A DNA stretch of 64,000 bases, taken from Lentzea guizhouensis. GTDB taxonomy: Bacteria > Actinomycetota > Actinomycetes > Mycobacteriales > Pseudonocardiaceae. How positions within the stretch are numbered: position 1 is the stretch's first letter; every line of letters starts with the position of its first letter. The notes below the pieces were generated by a model. The model ran no database searches and was not told the origin of the DNA. It saw only the letters and a program-made list of their open reading frames with translations. The position numbers and the translations under genes are program-made. Positions 56,747 through 64,000 of this stretch are shown here, piece after piece. The DNA lies in assembly GCF_001701025.1 (NCBI RefSeq), contig NZ_CP016793.1, positions 4,650,001 through 4,714,000 on the forward strand, in the 5' to 3' direction.

Positions 56747-57534
56747 TGTCGTTGTCCGACGTGTTTTCGGTCGCGCGCGCCGAGTCGCGGGCCGCGTTGA
56801 TCGGCTACCTGCCCGCGGGCTACCCCACCGTCGAGGGCTCGAAGGAGCACCTCAAGGCGATGGTCGAGGCCGGCTGCGACCTGGTCGAGGTCGGTCTGCC
56901 GTTCTCCGACCCGGTGATGGACGGCCCGACCATCCAGGCCGCCGCCGAGCAGGCGCGTCGTGAGGGCTTCCGGGTGCGCGACCTGTTCGACGTGGTGTCC
57001 GCGGTGGCCTCCGCAGGTGGGCGCGCGGTCGTGATGACGTACTGGAACCCGGTGCTGCGCTACGGCGTGGACGCGTTCGCCCGCGACCTGGCCGCCGCCG
57101 GTGGGCTCGGGCTGATCACGCCGGACCTGGTGCCGGACGAGGCCTCCGACTGGATGGCGGCCTCCGAGGCGCACGGCCTGGACCGGATCTTCCTGGTGGC
57201 GCCGTCGTCGACCGAGGAACGCATCGCGATGACCGCTCAGGCGTCGTCCGGCTTCCTCTACGCGACCGCCGTCATGGGCGTCACGGGTGCCCGCGACGTG
57301 GTGTCGTCCGCTGCTCCCGAGCTGGTCGCGCGGGTCCGCGAGCACACGTCGATCCCGGTCGGGGTCGGGCTGGGTGTGCGGAACGGGGCGCAGGCCGCCG
57401 AGATCGCCGGGTTCGCGGACGGGGTGATCGTCGGGTCGGCGTTCGTGTCGGCCGTCGCCGAGGGTGACGGTGCCGTGCGCGCGTTGGCGGCGGATCTCGC
57501 GAAGGGCGTGCGGTCGGCCGCGGCCACCGTCTGA
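56746..57534 (+). CDS. trpA: tryptophan synthase alpha chain TrpA
   Basis: A beta/alpha-barrel (262 aa) that cleaves indole-3-glycerol phosphate. The catalytic Glu is in DLVEVGLPFSDPVMDGPTIQ and Asp in YLPAGYPT-adjacent LIGYLPAGYP/GLITPDLVPDEA; GFLYATAVMGVTGARD and VGVGLGVRNGAQA complete the phosphate site. The ATG overlaps the trpB stop. Last gene of the trp unit; no clear terminator follows. Confidence 0.97.
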   Translation: MSLSDVFSVARAESRAALIGYLPAGYPTVEGSKEHLKAMVEAGCDLVEVGLPFSDPVMDGPTIQAAAEQARREGFRVRDLFDVVSAVASAGGRAVVMTYWNPVLRYGVDAFARDLAAAGGLGLITPDLVPDEASDWMAASEAHGLDRIFLVAPSSTEERIAMTAQASSGFLYATAVMGVTGARDVVSSAAPELVARVREHTSIPVGVGLGVRNGAQAAEIAGFADGVIVGSAFVSAVAEGDGAVRALAADLAKGVRSAAATV

Positions 57535-57725
57535 GCGCTTGGAGTTCGCCCAACCGGTTGACCTGATTTCGAACGCCTGATCGATCGGGTGAACTTGGGT
57601 CGGGTGGGCGCCAAAGCCCCTTTTGCTGTCGGTGGGAGCTGCCATCGTGGCGGCATGCACAAGCCAGTTACCCGCTCGACGTGCCACACTGGTGCGAACC
57701 GGGCGGTTATCGGAGGTGATGCCCA
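57535..57725. other. 191-bp intergenic region after trpA
   Basis: No gene or strong hairpin is visible. Short symmetric pieces such as CGATCG and the AT-richer stretch near 57610 occur. The Uma2 gene's own Shine-Dalgarno (GGAGGTGAT) is at its right edge. Confidence 0.4.
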
Positions 57726-58298
57726 GTGGCGGCTCCAGCTGAGGCCAAGGCCGACTTCCTGCTGCCCGTCCATGAAGGCCCGTGGACGATGGAGGATGTC
57801 CTCGCACTGCCGGAGGACCACAGTCAACGCATCGAGCTCGTCGATGGGATGCTCCTGGTGAGCCCGCTGGGCAGTTACTCGCACCAGCGCTTGGTGGGCA
57901 GGGCGTTTGCAGCGCTGAACGGTGCGTGTCCCAAGGAGTTCGAAGCCACTGTCGAGCTGAACGTCGAGCTGTCCACCGGTCGGTTGGTGATCCCGGACTT
58001 CACGGTGGTCGAGCCGTGCGATGCCGGCGTGACCTTCCCGGTCGAGAACGTACTGCTCGTCGGCGAGGTGCTCTCCAAGAGCACGCGGATGGCTGACCTG
58101 GTGACCAAACGGCTGCTGTACGCGGAAGCTCGGGTGTCCTATTACCTGATCATCGATCCGGTGCCCGGCGCTCCGGTGGCCACGTTGTACTTGCGCGACG
58201 ACAGGCCCGAGTACCACGAGGTCGCGCGCAGTGTGAACGGCGTGCTCACGTTCGAGCCCCCGTTCCCGTTCCCCGCCACCATCGACCTGAACGTCTAG
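57726..58298 (+). CDS. Uma2 family (DUF820) putative endonuclease
   Basis: A 190-aa Uma2-type PD-(D/E)XK fold protein. The expected order is present: MEDVLALPEDHSQRIELVDGMLLVSPLGSYSHQRL, the Asp in GRLVIPDFTVVEP, and E-x-K-like GEVLSKSTRMADLVTKRLLYAEARVSYYLIIDP. Nuclease activity for this abundant actinobacterial family is predicted, not proven. GTG start with GGAGGTGAT 8 nt upstream. The stop overlaps the FAD monooxygenase by 4 bp. Confidence 0.88.
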   Translation: MAAPAEAKADFLLPVHEGPWTMEDVLALPEDHSQRIELVDGMLLVSPLGSYSHQRLVGRAFAALNGACPKEFEATVELNVELSTGRLVIPDFTVVEPCDAGVTFPVENVLLVGEVLSKSTRMADLVTKRLLYAEARVSYYLIIDPVPGAPVATLYLRDDRPEYHEVARSVNGVLTFEPPFPFPATIDLNV

Positions 58299-59443
58299 CC
58301 GTACAACCACTCCAGCCGTTCGTGCAGGTCAGCCACGCCCCACGCGGCGAACATCGCGTCACGGGCCGCAGCAGCCTCCCCGGCTGGGTGGTAGACCTCT
58401 CGACCCATCGACCGTGACGCGTGGTGGACGCGCGCCGTTCGCTCCCGACGCTGAGCGACATAACGCGCAAATGAGCCGACCACGTCACGGGGGTCGAAGG
58501 CCGAGGTAAGGCAGACGGCGTCCTCCAACGCCTGACAGGCGCCTTGAGCGGCGTACTGCAGCACGGGGTGGGCGGCATCGCCGAGCAGCACGACCCGTGA
58601 GTCCTGCCAGTCGGTGATCGGTGCGCGGTCGCACAGCACCCAGGCCCGCCACTCGTCGGCCAGTTCCATCACCCGCCGCGCGTCCGGGCACAGGGGCGTG
58701 AAGTGCTTCATCACGTCGGCGTGCTCGACGGGGACGCCGGTCATGGGCTCGGTGGCGGCGTTGTCGGTGGTGGCGACGAGGTTGACGTACCGGCCGCCGG
58801 CGATGACGTACCAGACCACGTGGTAGTGCGGGCCGGCCCAGAGCGTGACGACGTTCTCCTTGAGCTCGGCGGGCACGGCGGGGGCGGGGATGACCGCGCG
58901 GAAGGTGGTGTGGCCGGAGACGGTCGGGTCGCCGTCGCCGACGAGCTGGCGGCGGACGGCGGAGCGCAGGCCGTCGGCGCCGATCAGCGCGGAGCCGGAG
59001 ACCAGATCGCCTGAGCGCAGCACGGCGGTCACCCCGGAGGCGTCCTGCGTGTAGGCGGTCACGCCGCTGTTCGGGCGCAGGTCGATCAGCTCGTGGTTCT
59101 GGCAGGCGTCGAGCAACGGCGTCAGCACGTCGTTGCGGTGCACGACGGCGTAGGTGCCGAACCGCGTCCGGAAGGTCTCGTCCAACGGCAGAGAAGCCAC
59201 CACACGGCCAGAGACACCACACCGCAAACGCAACTCGTCGACGTGCACGGCCCGTGAGCGCACCACGGGACCGACGCCCAGGGAATCGAGCATCCGGAAG
59301 CCGTTCGGACCGACCTGGATGCCGGCGCCGATCTCCTCGAACACGGCCGCCGCCTCGAGCACCGTCACGCGCTGTCCGGCGGTGGCGAGACCGAGTGCCG
59401 TCGCCAGGCCACCGATACCGCCGCCGACCACCAGGACCGTCAT
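58295..59443 (-). CDS. FAD-dependent aromatic hydroxylase
   Basis: A 382-aa class A flavoprotein monooxygenase of the salicylate or 3-hydroxybenzoate 6-hydroxylase kind. GGGIGGLATALGLATAG (GxGxxG), IGADGLRSAVRRQL (DG motif) and VVLLGDAAHPVLQYAAQGACQALEDA (GD motif) are all clear. ATG at 59443 (MTVLVVGGG) is chosen over 59467. No ring-cleavage genes are adjacent, so the aromatic substrate is unknown. Confidence 0.9.
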   Translation of the reverse strand: MTVLVVGGGIGGLATALGLATAGQRVTVLEAAAVFEEIGAGIQVGPNGFRMLDSLGVGPVVRSRAVHVDELRLRCGVSGRVVASLPLDETFRTRFGTYAVVHRNDVLTPLLDACQNHELIDLRPNSGVTAYTQDASGVTAVLRSGDLVSGSALIGADGLRSAVRRQLVGDGDPTVSGHTTFRAVIPAPAVPAELKENVVTLWAGPHYHVVWYVIAGGRYVNLVATTDNAATEPMTGVPVEHADVMKHFTPLCPDARRVMELADEWRAWVLCDRAPITDWQDSRVVLLGDAAHPVLQYAAQGACQALEDAVCLTSAFDPRDVVGSFARYVAQRRERTARVHHASRSMGREVYHPAGEAAAARDAMFAAWGVADLHERLEWLYG

Positions 59444-59594
59444 GTCAGACCTTCCGAGAGGCGTCACAGGCCGCGTCCGAGTATCTCGGCCGGGCGATCA
59501 TGCAACCCCTACTTGTGGCCACGAACCCCCTGTGTCAGGTAACGATCGAGCGTCCCCACGGAGGGCTCACGGCGTCACCGGTACGGTGGGCGGC

Positions 59595-60611
59595 GTGTTG
59601 AACGGGTTGAACTCCGTCGTGCTGGCCACGATTCCGAGCCCCGACCGCGGTGTCTGGTACCTCGGTCCGCTCCCCATCCGTGCTTACGCGCTGTGCATCA
59701 TCGCGGGCATCATCGTCGCCATCTGGTGGGGTGAGCGCCGCTGGGTCGAGCGCGGGGGCATCAAGGGCGAGGTGACCGACATCGCCGTGTGGGCGGTGCC
59801 GTTCGGTCTCGTGGGTGGCCGGCTGTACCACGTCATCACGGACAATCAGAAGTACTTCGGGCCGGGCAAGAACCCGCTCGCGGCGCTGGAGATCTGGAAC
59901 GGTGGCCTCGGCATCTGGGGCGCCATCGCCCTCGGTGCGGTCGGTGCCTGGATCGGCTGCCGGCGCAAGGGCATCCCGCTGCCCGCGATGGCGGACGCGC
60001 TCGCGCCCGGCATCGTCGTGGCGCAGGCCATCGGCCGCCTCGGCAACTACTTCAACCAGGAGCTCTTCGGCGCGGAGACCACGCTGCCGTGGGGCCTGGA
60101 GATCTACCGCCGGTTCACGCCGGACGGCAGTGAGGACATGCTCGCGGGCGTCGCGACCGACCACACGCCGATCCAGGTCGTGCACCCGACGTTCCTCTAC
60201 GAGCTGCTGTGGAACCTCGGTGTCGCCGCGTTGATCGTGTGGGCCGACCGCCGGTTCCGCCTCGGCCACGGCCGGGTGTTCGCGCTGTACGTCGCCGGCT
60301 ACACCGCGGGCCGGTTCTGGATCGAGCTCATGCGCACCGACGAGGCGACGCTGGTGTTCGGCCAGCGGGTCAACGTGTGGGTGTCGGTGCTGGTCTTCCT
60401 CGGTGCGGTCGCCTACTTCGTGATCGCGAAGTCGCGTGGCCCGCGCGAGGACGTCGCGGCGCTGCGGGGCACCGGCGAGCCCGGGACCGATGCCGACGGC
60501 ACCACGCCGGCCGAAGCCGACGCCGAGACCGCTGCCGACACCGGCACCGAGGTCAAGGCGGCTGGCAAGGACAAGAGCGGCTCCCCGGCGGAGTCGGTCA
60601 AACCGGAGTGA
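59595..60611 (+). CDS. lgt: prolipoprotein diacylglyceryl transferase Lgt
   Basis: A 338-aa membrane enzyme that puts diacylglycerol on the lipobox Cys before LspA cleavage. Seven hydrophobic segments, the signature GRLGNYFNQELFG (Lgt motif), VGGRLYHVITD and the His of RAYALCIIAG are visible. A low-complexity Ala/Glu/Thr/Lys tail of about 50 residues follows the last membrane segment, as in other actinomycete Lgt proteins. GTG at 59595 has TACGGT 7 nt upstream (leaderless). The response regulator gene starts 5 bp after its stop. Confidence 0.96.
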   Translation: MLNGLNSVVLATIPSPDRGVWYLGPLPIRAYALCIIAGIIVAIWWGERRWVERGGIKGEVTDIAVWAVPFGLVGGRLYHVITDNQKYFGPGKNPLAALEIWNGGLGIWGAIALGAVGAWIGCRRKGIPLPAMADALAPGIVVAQAIGRLGNYFNQELFGAETTLPWGLEIYRRFTPDGSEDMLAGVATDHTPIQVVHPTFLYELLWNLGVAALIVWADRRFRLGHGRVFALYVAGYTAGRFWIELMRTDEATLVFGQRVNVWVSVLVFLGAVAYFVIAKSRGPREDVAALRGTGEPGTDADGTTPAEADAETAADTGTEVKAAGKDKSGSPAESVKPE

Positions 60612-60615
60612 CCGA

Positions 60616-61278
60616 GTGCGCGTGCTCGTCGTCGAGGATGACGACCGGGTGGCCAGGGGCCTGCTGACCGCGTTGCGGCATGCGGGTTACGAGGTGCACC
60701 GGGTGGCCACGGCCGCCGACGCCCTGAAGGCGGCGCCCGCCGACGTGGTGCTGCTCGACCTCGGCCTGCCCGACGGCGACGGCCTGGACGTGCTGCGCGA
60801 GCTGCGGCACCGTCCGGGCACCGCGGTGATCACGGTGACCGCGCGTGGCGAGGAACGTGAACGCGTCCTGGGCCTGCGCGCGGGCGCCGACGACTACGTG
60901 GTGAAACCGTTCGGCACCTCCGAGCTGCTCGCCCGCATCGAGGCCGTGCTGCGCCGCACCCGCACCCACCGCGCGGAGCCCGAGGCGGAGGCCCCGGTCC
61001 AGGTGGGCACGCTGAGCATCTCCGCGCCCACCCGCGTCGCGACGCTCGACGGCACGCCGCTGGCGCTCACCCGCAAGGAGTTCGACCTCCTCGCCCTGCT
61101 CGCGACCAGGGCGGGCGAGGTGGTCAGCCGCGACTTCATCGTCGACCAGGTGTGGCAGGCGCACTGGGAAGCGCCGTCCCGCACGCTCGACACCCACATC
61201 GCGGCGCTGCGGGGCAAGCTCGGCACCCACGTGAAGATCGAGACGGTGCGAGGCGTCGGTTACCGCCTGGCCACCTAG
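60616..61278 (+). CDS. OmpR/TctD-type response regulator
   Basis: A 220-aa two-component regulator. Receiver domain with acidic pair VEDDDRV, phospho-acceptor Asp48 (VVLLDLGLPDGDG), Thr in TVTARG and Lys97 (YVVKPFG); a winged-helix OmpR effector follows (LTRKEFDLLALLATRAGEVVSRDFIVDQVW). GTG at 60616 is used. It is separated from its kinase by the palindromic repeat at 61276-61439, whose left tip coincides with its TAG stop. Confidence 0.92.
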   Translation: MRVLVVEDDDRVARGLLTALRHAGYEVHRVATAADALKAAPADVVLLDLGLPDGDGLDVLRELRHRPGTAVITVTARGEERERVLGLRAGADDYVVKPFGTSELLARIEAVLRRTRTHRAEPEAEAPVQVGTLSISAPTRVATLDGTPLALTRKEFDLLALLATRAGEVVSRDFIVDQVWQAHWEAPSRTLDTHIAALRGKLGTHVKIETVRGVGYRLAT

Positions 61279-61439
61279 CGTCGCGGCCTGAAACGTTGAC
61301 GGTGAACCCACGCTCAGCAGGGCACCTCGTGGTGCCGCCCCCGCACCCCCATACCGCCAGTATGAGGGCGCGGGGGCGGCACCACGATGCACCCGTCTGA
61401 CCGCGAGTTCGCACGGCAACGTTTCACGCCGCGACGCTA
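61276..61439. repeat. palindromic repeat element, copy B
   Basis: A 164-bp inverted repeat. Tips TAGCGTCGCGGC (61276-61287) and GCCGCGACGCTA (61428-61439) pair perfectly; next TGAAACGTTG (61289-61298) pairs with CAACGTTTCA (61417-61426). Inside, GTGGTGCCGCCCCCGC (61329-61344) pairs with GCGGGGGCGGCACCAC (61370-61385), topped by CATAC/GTATG. It begins with the TAG stop of the response regulator and shares arms and length with copy A. Confidence 0.88.
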
Positions 61440-61538
61440 CGTGACTTCAGGAACACGGCACTGCGGGGTGTCACCGCGGTACCGGATGATGAACGCCGTG
61501 AGGTGCCCGATGCGACGACCGACCCGTGACGGCGGCTG

Positions 61539-62885
61539 ATGCTGCGCCGACTCCTCGTCATCACCGTCCCGCTGCTCGTCGCACTCGTCGCCGCGCTCGG
61601 CATCCCGCTCGCCTCCGCCGTGGTGCAGCGCGAGACCCAGAGCACCTACCTCGACCGGCTCGGGGACGCCAGCCGGTTCGCCTCGCTCGCGGAGAGCGCG
61701 CTGCAGTCGGACCGCACCGAGCTGCTGCGCGACGAGTTCAACCGGTACGACGACGTCTACGGCATCACGGTGGCGCTGGTCAGCGCCGACCGCAGTGTGC
61801 TGATCACCTCCCGGGGCGGCTTCGATCCCCACGCCGACCTGGTGGAGGGTGGTCTGAGCGCGGCGCTGTCCGGCTACTCGCCGCCTGCCGGGTACTCGGG
61901 CTGGCCGTGGCGGACCGACCCGATGGTGGTGGTCGAGCCGGTCGGGCGGGACAGCGAGGTGGTGGCGGCGGTCGTCACGATCTCGCCGACCGGGGCGTTG
62001 CGCGGTGAGGTGCTGCGGCAGTGGGGCCTGATGGCGCTGGCCGGGCTCGCGCCCATGCTGGCGGTGGTCGCGGCGGCGTGGCCGATGTCGCGGTGGGTGC
62101 TGCGGCCGGTGCGCAGGCTCGACGAGGCCACGGCGGCGGTGGCGCAGGGCAACCTCGACGTGCGGGCGGACGAGGTCGGCGGGCCGCCGGAGCTGCGCCG
62201 GCTCGCACGCAGCTTCAACACCATGGTCGACGTCGTCGGCAGGGCCCTGAACAGGCAGAAGGCGTTCGTCGCCGACGCCTCGCACCAGCTGCGCAACCCC
62301 CTGGCCAGCCTGCGGCTCGCCGTCGACAACCTCGAGCCGCACGTGAGCGGCGAGCACGCGCGGGAAGCCCACCAGATCGCGGTCGACGAGGCCGAGGAGA
62401 TGGGCCGGGTGCTCGACACGCTGCTCGCCGCCACCCGCCTCGACAGCGCCCGCGACACCGAACCCGTCGAGATCGACCAGCTCCTGGCCACGCACCGGGC
62501 GGGCTGGCAGGCCCTCGCGGCCAGGTCCGGGGTCGAGCTCAAGATCACCGTGCCGCCCGGCCTCACCATGCAGGAACCGCCCGGCGGCCTGGGCAGCGTG
62601 CTCGACGAGCTGGTCAGCAACGCCATCCGGCTCGCCAACGCCTCCGAGGTCGTGGTCAGCGGCGCCAAGGGCGAGCTGCACGTGACCGACAACGGTGACG
62701 GGCTCAGCGCGGAGGAACGCGAGCACGCCCTGCAGAGGTTCTGGCGGGCGACCAAGCACCAGAACGTGCCCGGCACCGGCATGGGCCTCGCCATCTGCGC
62801 CGAGCTGATCGAGTCCGCGGGCGGCACCCTCACGCTGCACGACGCCGGCCCCGGCCTCGACGTGAAGGTCAGCCTCAGCGCGTGA
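61539..62885 (+). CDS. sensor histidine kinase, TctE-like
   Basis: A 448-aa membrane kinase. Two membrane segments (residues 5-27 and 165-185) flank an extracytoplasmic sensor of about 135 residues; a HAMP linker (RPVRRLDEATAAVAQGNLDV) leads to the phospho-acceptor His249 (FVADASHQLRNPLASL) and an ATP-binding domain (LDELVSNAIRLA, DNGDGL, GTGMGLAI). It pairs with the response regulator 0.26 kb upstream. With the TAXI lipoprotein and dctA next to it, the signal is probably a carboxylate. Confidence 0.92.
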   Translation: MLRRLLVITVPLLVALVAALGIPLASAVVQRETQSTYLDRLGDASRFASLAESALQSDRTELLRDEFNRYDDVYGITVALVSADRSVLITSRGGFDPHADLVEGGLSAALSGYSPPAGYSGWPWRTDPMVVVEPVGRDSEVVAAVVTISPTGALRGEVLRQWGLMALAGLAPMLAVVAAAWPMSRWVLRPVRRLDEATAAVAQGNLDVRADEVGGPPELRRLARSFNTMVDVVGRALNRQKAFVADASHQLRNPLASLRLAVDNLEPHVSGEHAREAHQIAVDEAEEMGRVLDTLLAATRLDSARDTEPVEIDQLLATHRAGWQALAARSGVELKITVPPGLTMQEPPGGLGSVLDELVSNAIRLANASEVVVSGAKGELHVTDNGDGLSAEEREHALQRFWRATKHQNVPGTGMGLAICAELIESAGGTLTLHDAGPGLDVKVSLSA

Positions 62886-62895
62886 GGAGGACCGG

Positions 62896-63798
62896 TCAGC
62901 GCTTGACCTCGCGGAACCACCGCATCGCACCCTCGTGCAACGGCACCTCGCCGGTCGCGATGCCGGTCCGCACGTTGATCCGCGACGCCTCCGGGTGCCC
63001 CTCCACGATCCGCGCGGTCTCGGTGAACACCGTCCGCGTCACCACCTCGACCACGTCCGCGCTCAGCGACTCGTGCGCGAGCAGCAGGTTCGGCACCGCG
63101 AACGTGTGACAGGCGGGGATCGGGTTGTACACCGACTGGGGGATCGTCGCCGGGATGTACGGGCCGAGGAACTCGCGGTGGAGCCGCACCGCCTCGTCCT
63201 GCAGGTTGATCAACCGCACCTGGTCCTTGATGTCGTACACCGCGTCGGTGGGGATTCCGGTCAGCGCGAGCAACGCGTCCAGCGTGCCCGCCGCGAGCCG
63301 GCGCGATGCCTCGGCGTGCCCCATGCGTTCGTCCAAAGCGGACTCTTCGCCGAGGTGCTGCAGCAGCCGCCGCCCGGTGAACTCGGTGCCGGAACCCACC
63401 GGTCCCAGCGAGATCCGCTTGCCGGCCAGGTCTTTCAACGACTCGATCGACGACTCCTTGCGCACCGCGATCTGCATGAAGCTGTCGTAGAGCCGCCCCA
63501 CCGCGCGCACGCTGCCCGGCCGTTCGATCGCGTCCAAAGAGGACAGTGCGAGGTCGGCCCTCCCGGCGGCCAGCAGCTGGAGGTTCTCCACCGACGCGCC
63601 GGTCGGCTGGGCGACCACCTCGGTGTCCGGGAGCTTCTCCGCCAGCACCTGCGCGAGAGCGGACCCGATCTCGCGGAACACCGCGCCGTCCGGGCCGGTG
63701 GCGAGAACGAGCCGCGGGGGTGCTTCGACCCTCTGCCGGGTGCACCCGGCGAGAGCGAGTGCACCCCCTAGCAGAAGAGTGCGACGGCTGAGCGACAC
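62896..63798 (-). CDS. TAXI-family solute receptor lipoprotein
   Basis: A 300-aa TAXI-type TRAP solute-binding protein. An arginine-rich N-terminus (SRRTLLLGGALALAGC) ends in a lipobox with Cys19. LVLATGPDGAVFREIGSALAQVLAEKLPDTEV, GRADLALSSLDA and KRISLGPVGSGTEFTGRRLL are typical of the family. No TRAP permease is present, so it may act as a periplasmic sensor for the adjacent kinase. GTG at 63798 is chosen because TAGTCT lies 6 nt upstream; TTG at 63804 is the alternative. Confidence 0.88.
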   Translation of the reverse strand: MSLSRRTLLLGGALALAGCTRQRVEAPPRLVLATGPDGAVFREIGSALAQVLAEKLPDTEVVAQPTGASVENLQLLAAGRADLALSSLDAIERPGSVRAVGRLYDSFMQIAVRKESSIESLKDLAGKRISLGPVGSGTEFTGRRLLQHLGEESALDERMGHAEASRRLAAGTLDALLALTGIPTDAVYDIKDQVRLINLQDEAVRLHREFLGPYIPATIPQSVYNPIPACHTFAVPNLLLAHESLSADVVEVVTRTVFTETARIVEGHPEASRINVRTGIATGEVPLHEGAMRWFREVKR

Positions 63799-63912
63799 CG
63801 GCAAAGACTAACCGTTACGTCAGGGCTGTCTGAAGTTTCCGGATCGCGCCTTGTCGCTGGTCGTGGCGCGGCTCACCCTCACTACCCAACGCGAAGTGTT
63901 CGAGGAGGAACC

Positions 63913-64000
63913 GTGGCGACCACCACCACAGGCCGCAAACCGATCTACAAGCACCTGTACTTCTGGGTGCTGGTCTCCATCGTGCTGGGCGCCGCGGTCG
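63913..64000 (+). CDS. dctA: C4-dicarboxylate transporter DctA, N-terminus only
   Basis: The first 29 residues of a membrane transporter cut by the window edge. The start GTG has GAGGAGG upstream, and the sequence GRKPIYKHLYFWVLVSIVLGAAV matches the N-terminus of DctA-type dicarboxylate:cation symporters, including the first membrane helix. It is divergent from the TAXI gene. Regulation by the neighbouring two-component system is inferred from gene order. Confidence 0.75.
   Translation, partial: MATTTTGRKPIYKHLYFWVLVSIVLGAAV

Overview
The window is a chromosomal stretch of a high-GC actinomycete, most probably a member of the Pseudonocardiales (Lentzea, Saccharothrix or Actinosynnema type). 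The genus is inference. The basis is very high GC with many GTG starts, dense 4-bp start/stop overlaps, a glutaredoxin-like mycoredoxin, BsaP next to bioB, a PriA-type HisA with no trpF in the trp operon, a SAM-IV riboswitch, NrtR, and a split transketolase beside SoxR. About twenty genes have a TANNNT -10 box exactly 6-8 nt before the start codon. They are probably read from leaderless mRNAs, and several starts below were chosen on that basis.

Layout. 1-5066: end of a secreted-type repeat protein, an SRPBCC/TetR divergent pair around a palindrome, a frameshifted membrane gene, an M28 aminopeptidase and a K+/H+ antiporter. 5139-8288: SAM-IV riboswitch with a class V aminotransferase, then lspA-rluD. 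8379-11494: an NAD(P)-binding protein, a LysR/IMPase-like divergent pair and an AsnC-like protein. 11765-17138: biotin region (P450-bioA, mycoredoxin opposite, bioD, bioB-bsaP-DUF2567). 17167-20107: DUF1445 hydro-lyase and MFS transporter separated by a decayed TnpB element. 20256-26011: an alpha/beta hydrolase and a Lon-N-domain protein, then nrtR divergent from nadABC. 26479-32193: nitrilase, solute-binding lipoprotein, tandem membrane paralogues, class V PLP enzyme and M14 carboxypeptidase. 32293-49427: histidine genes in three blocks (hisDCB plus a 51-aa membrane protein; hisH-secreted protein-priA; hisF-membrane protein-hisI), interrupted by a TIR/beta-propeller protein, a methyltransferase-kptA pair, a tandem-repeat tract, soxR with a split transketolase and two membrane proteins. 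49431-57534: a membrane P-loop NTPase, a TetR and trpE-(trp membrane protein)-trpC-trpB-trpA. 57726-64000: Uma2, FAD monooxygenase, lgt, a two-component system, a TAXI receptor lipoprotein and the start of dctA.

How the genes work together. The window holds most genes for de novo histidine and tryptophan (PriA probably covers both the HisA and TrpF steps), nadABC with its probable repressor, three of the four late biotin genes plus the auxiliary BsaP, lipoprotein maturation (lspA, lgt), and a dicarboxylate-type sensing and uptake module at the right edge. The least explained items are a pair of ~163-bp palindromic elements abutting TAG stop codons (35496-35658 and 61276-61439), a P450 coupled to bioA behind a BioQ-like palindrome, a secreted protein coupled inside a his operon, and duplicated GTCAAC-N5-GTTGAC operators before an HTH/Clp-N protein. 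hisF and the gene at 1771-2468 are frameshifted but otherwise well preserved, so base-calling errors are as likely as mutation. No rRNA, tRNA or CRISPR array was seen.
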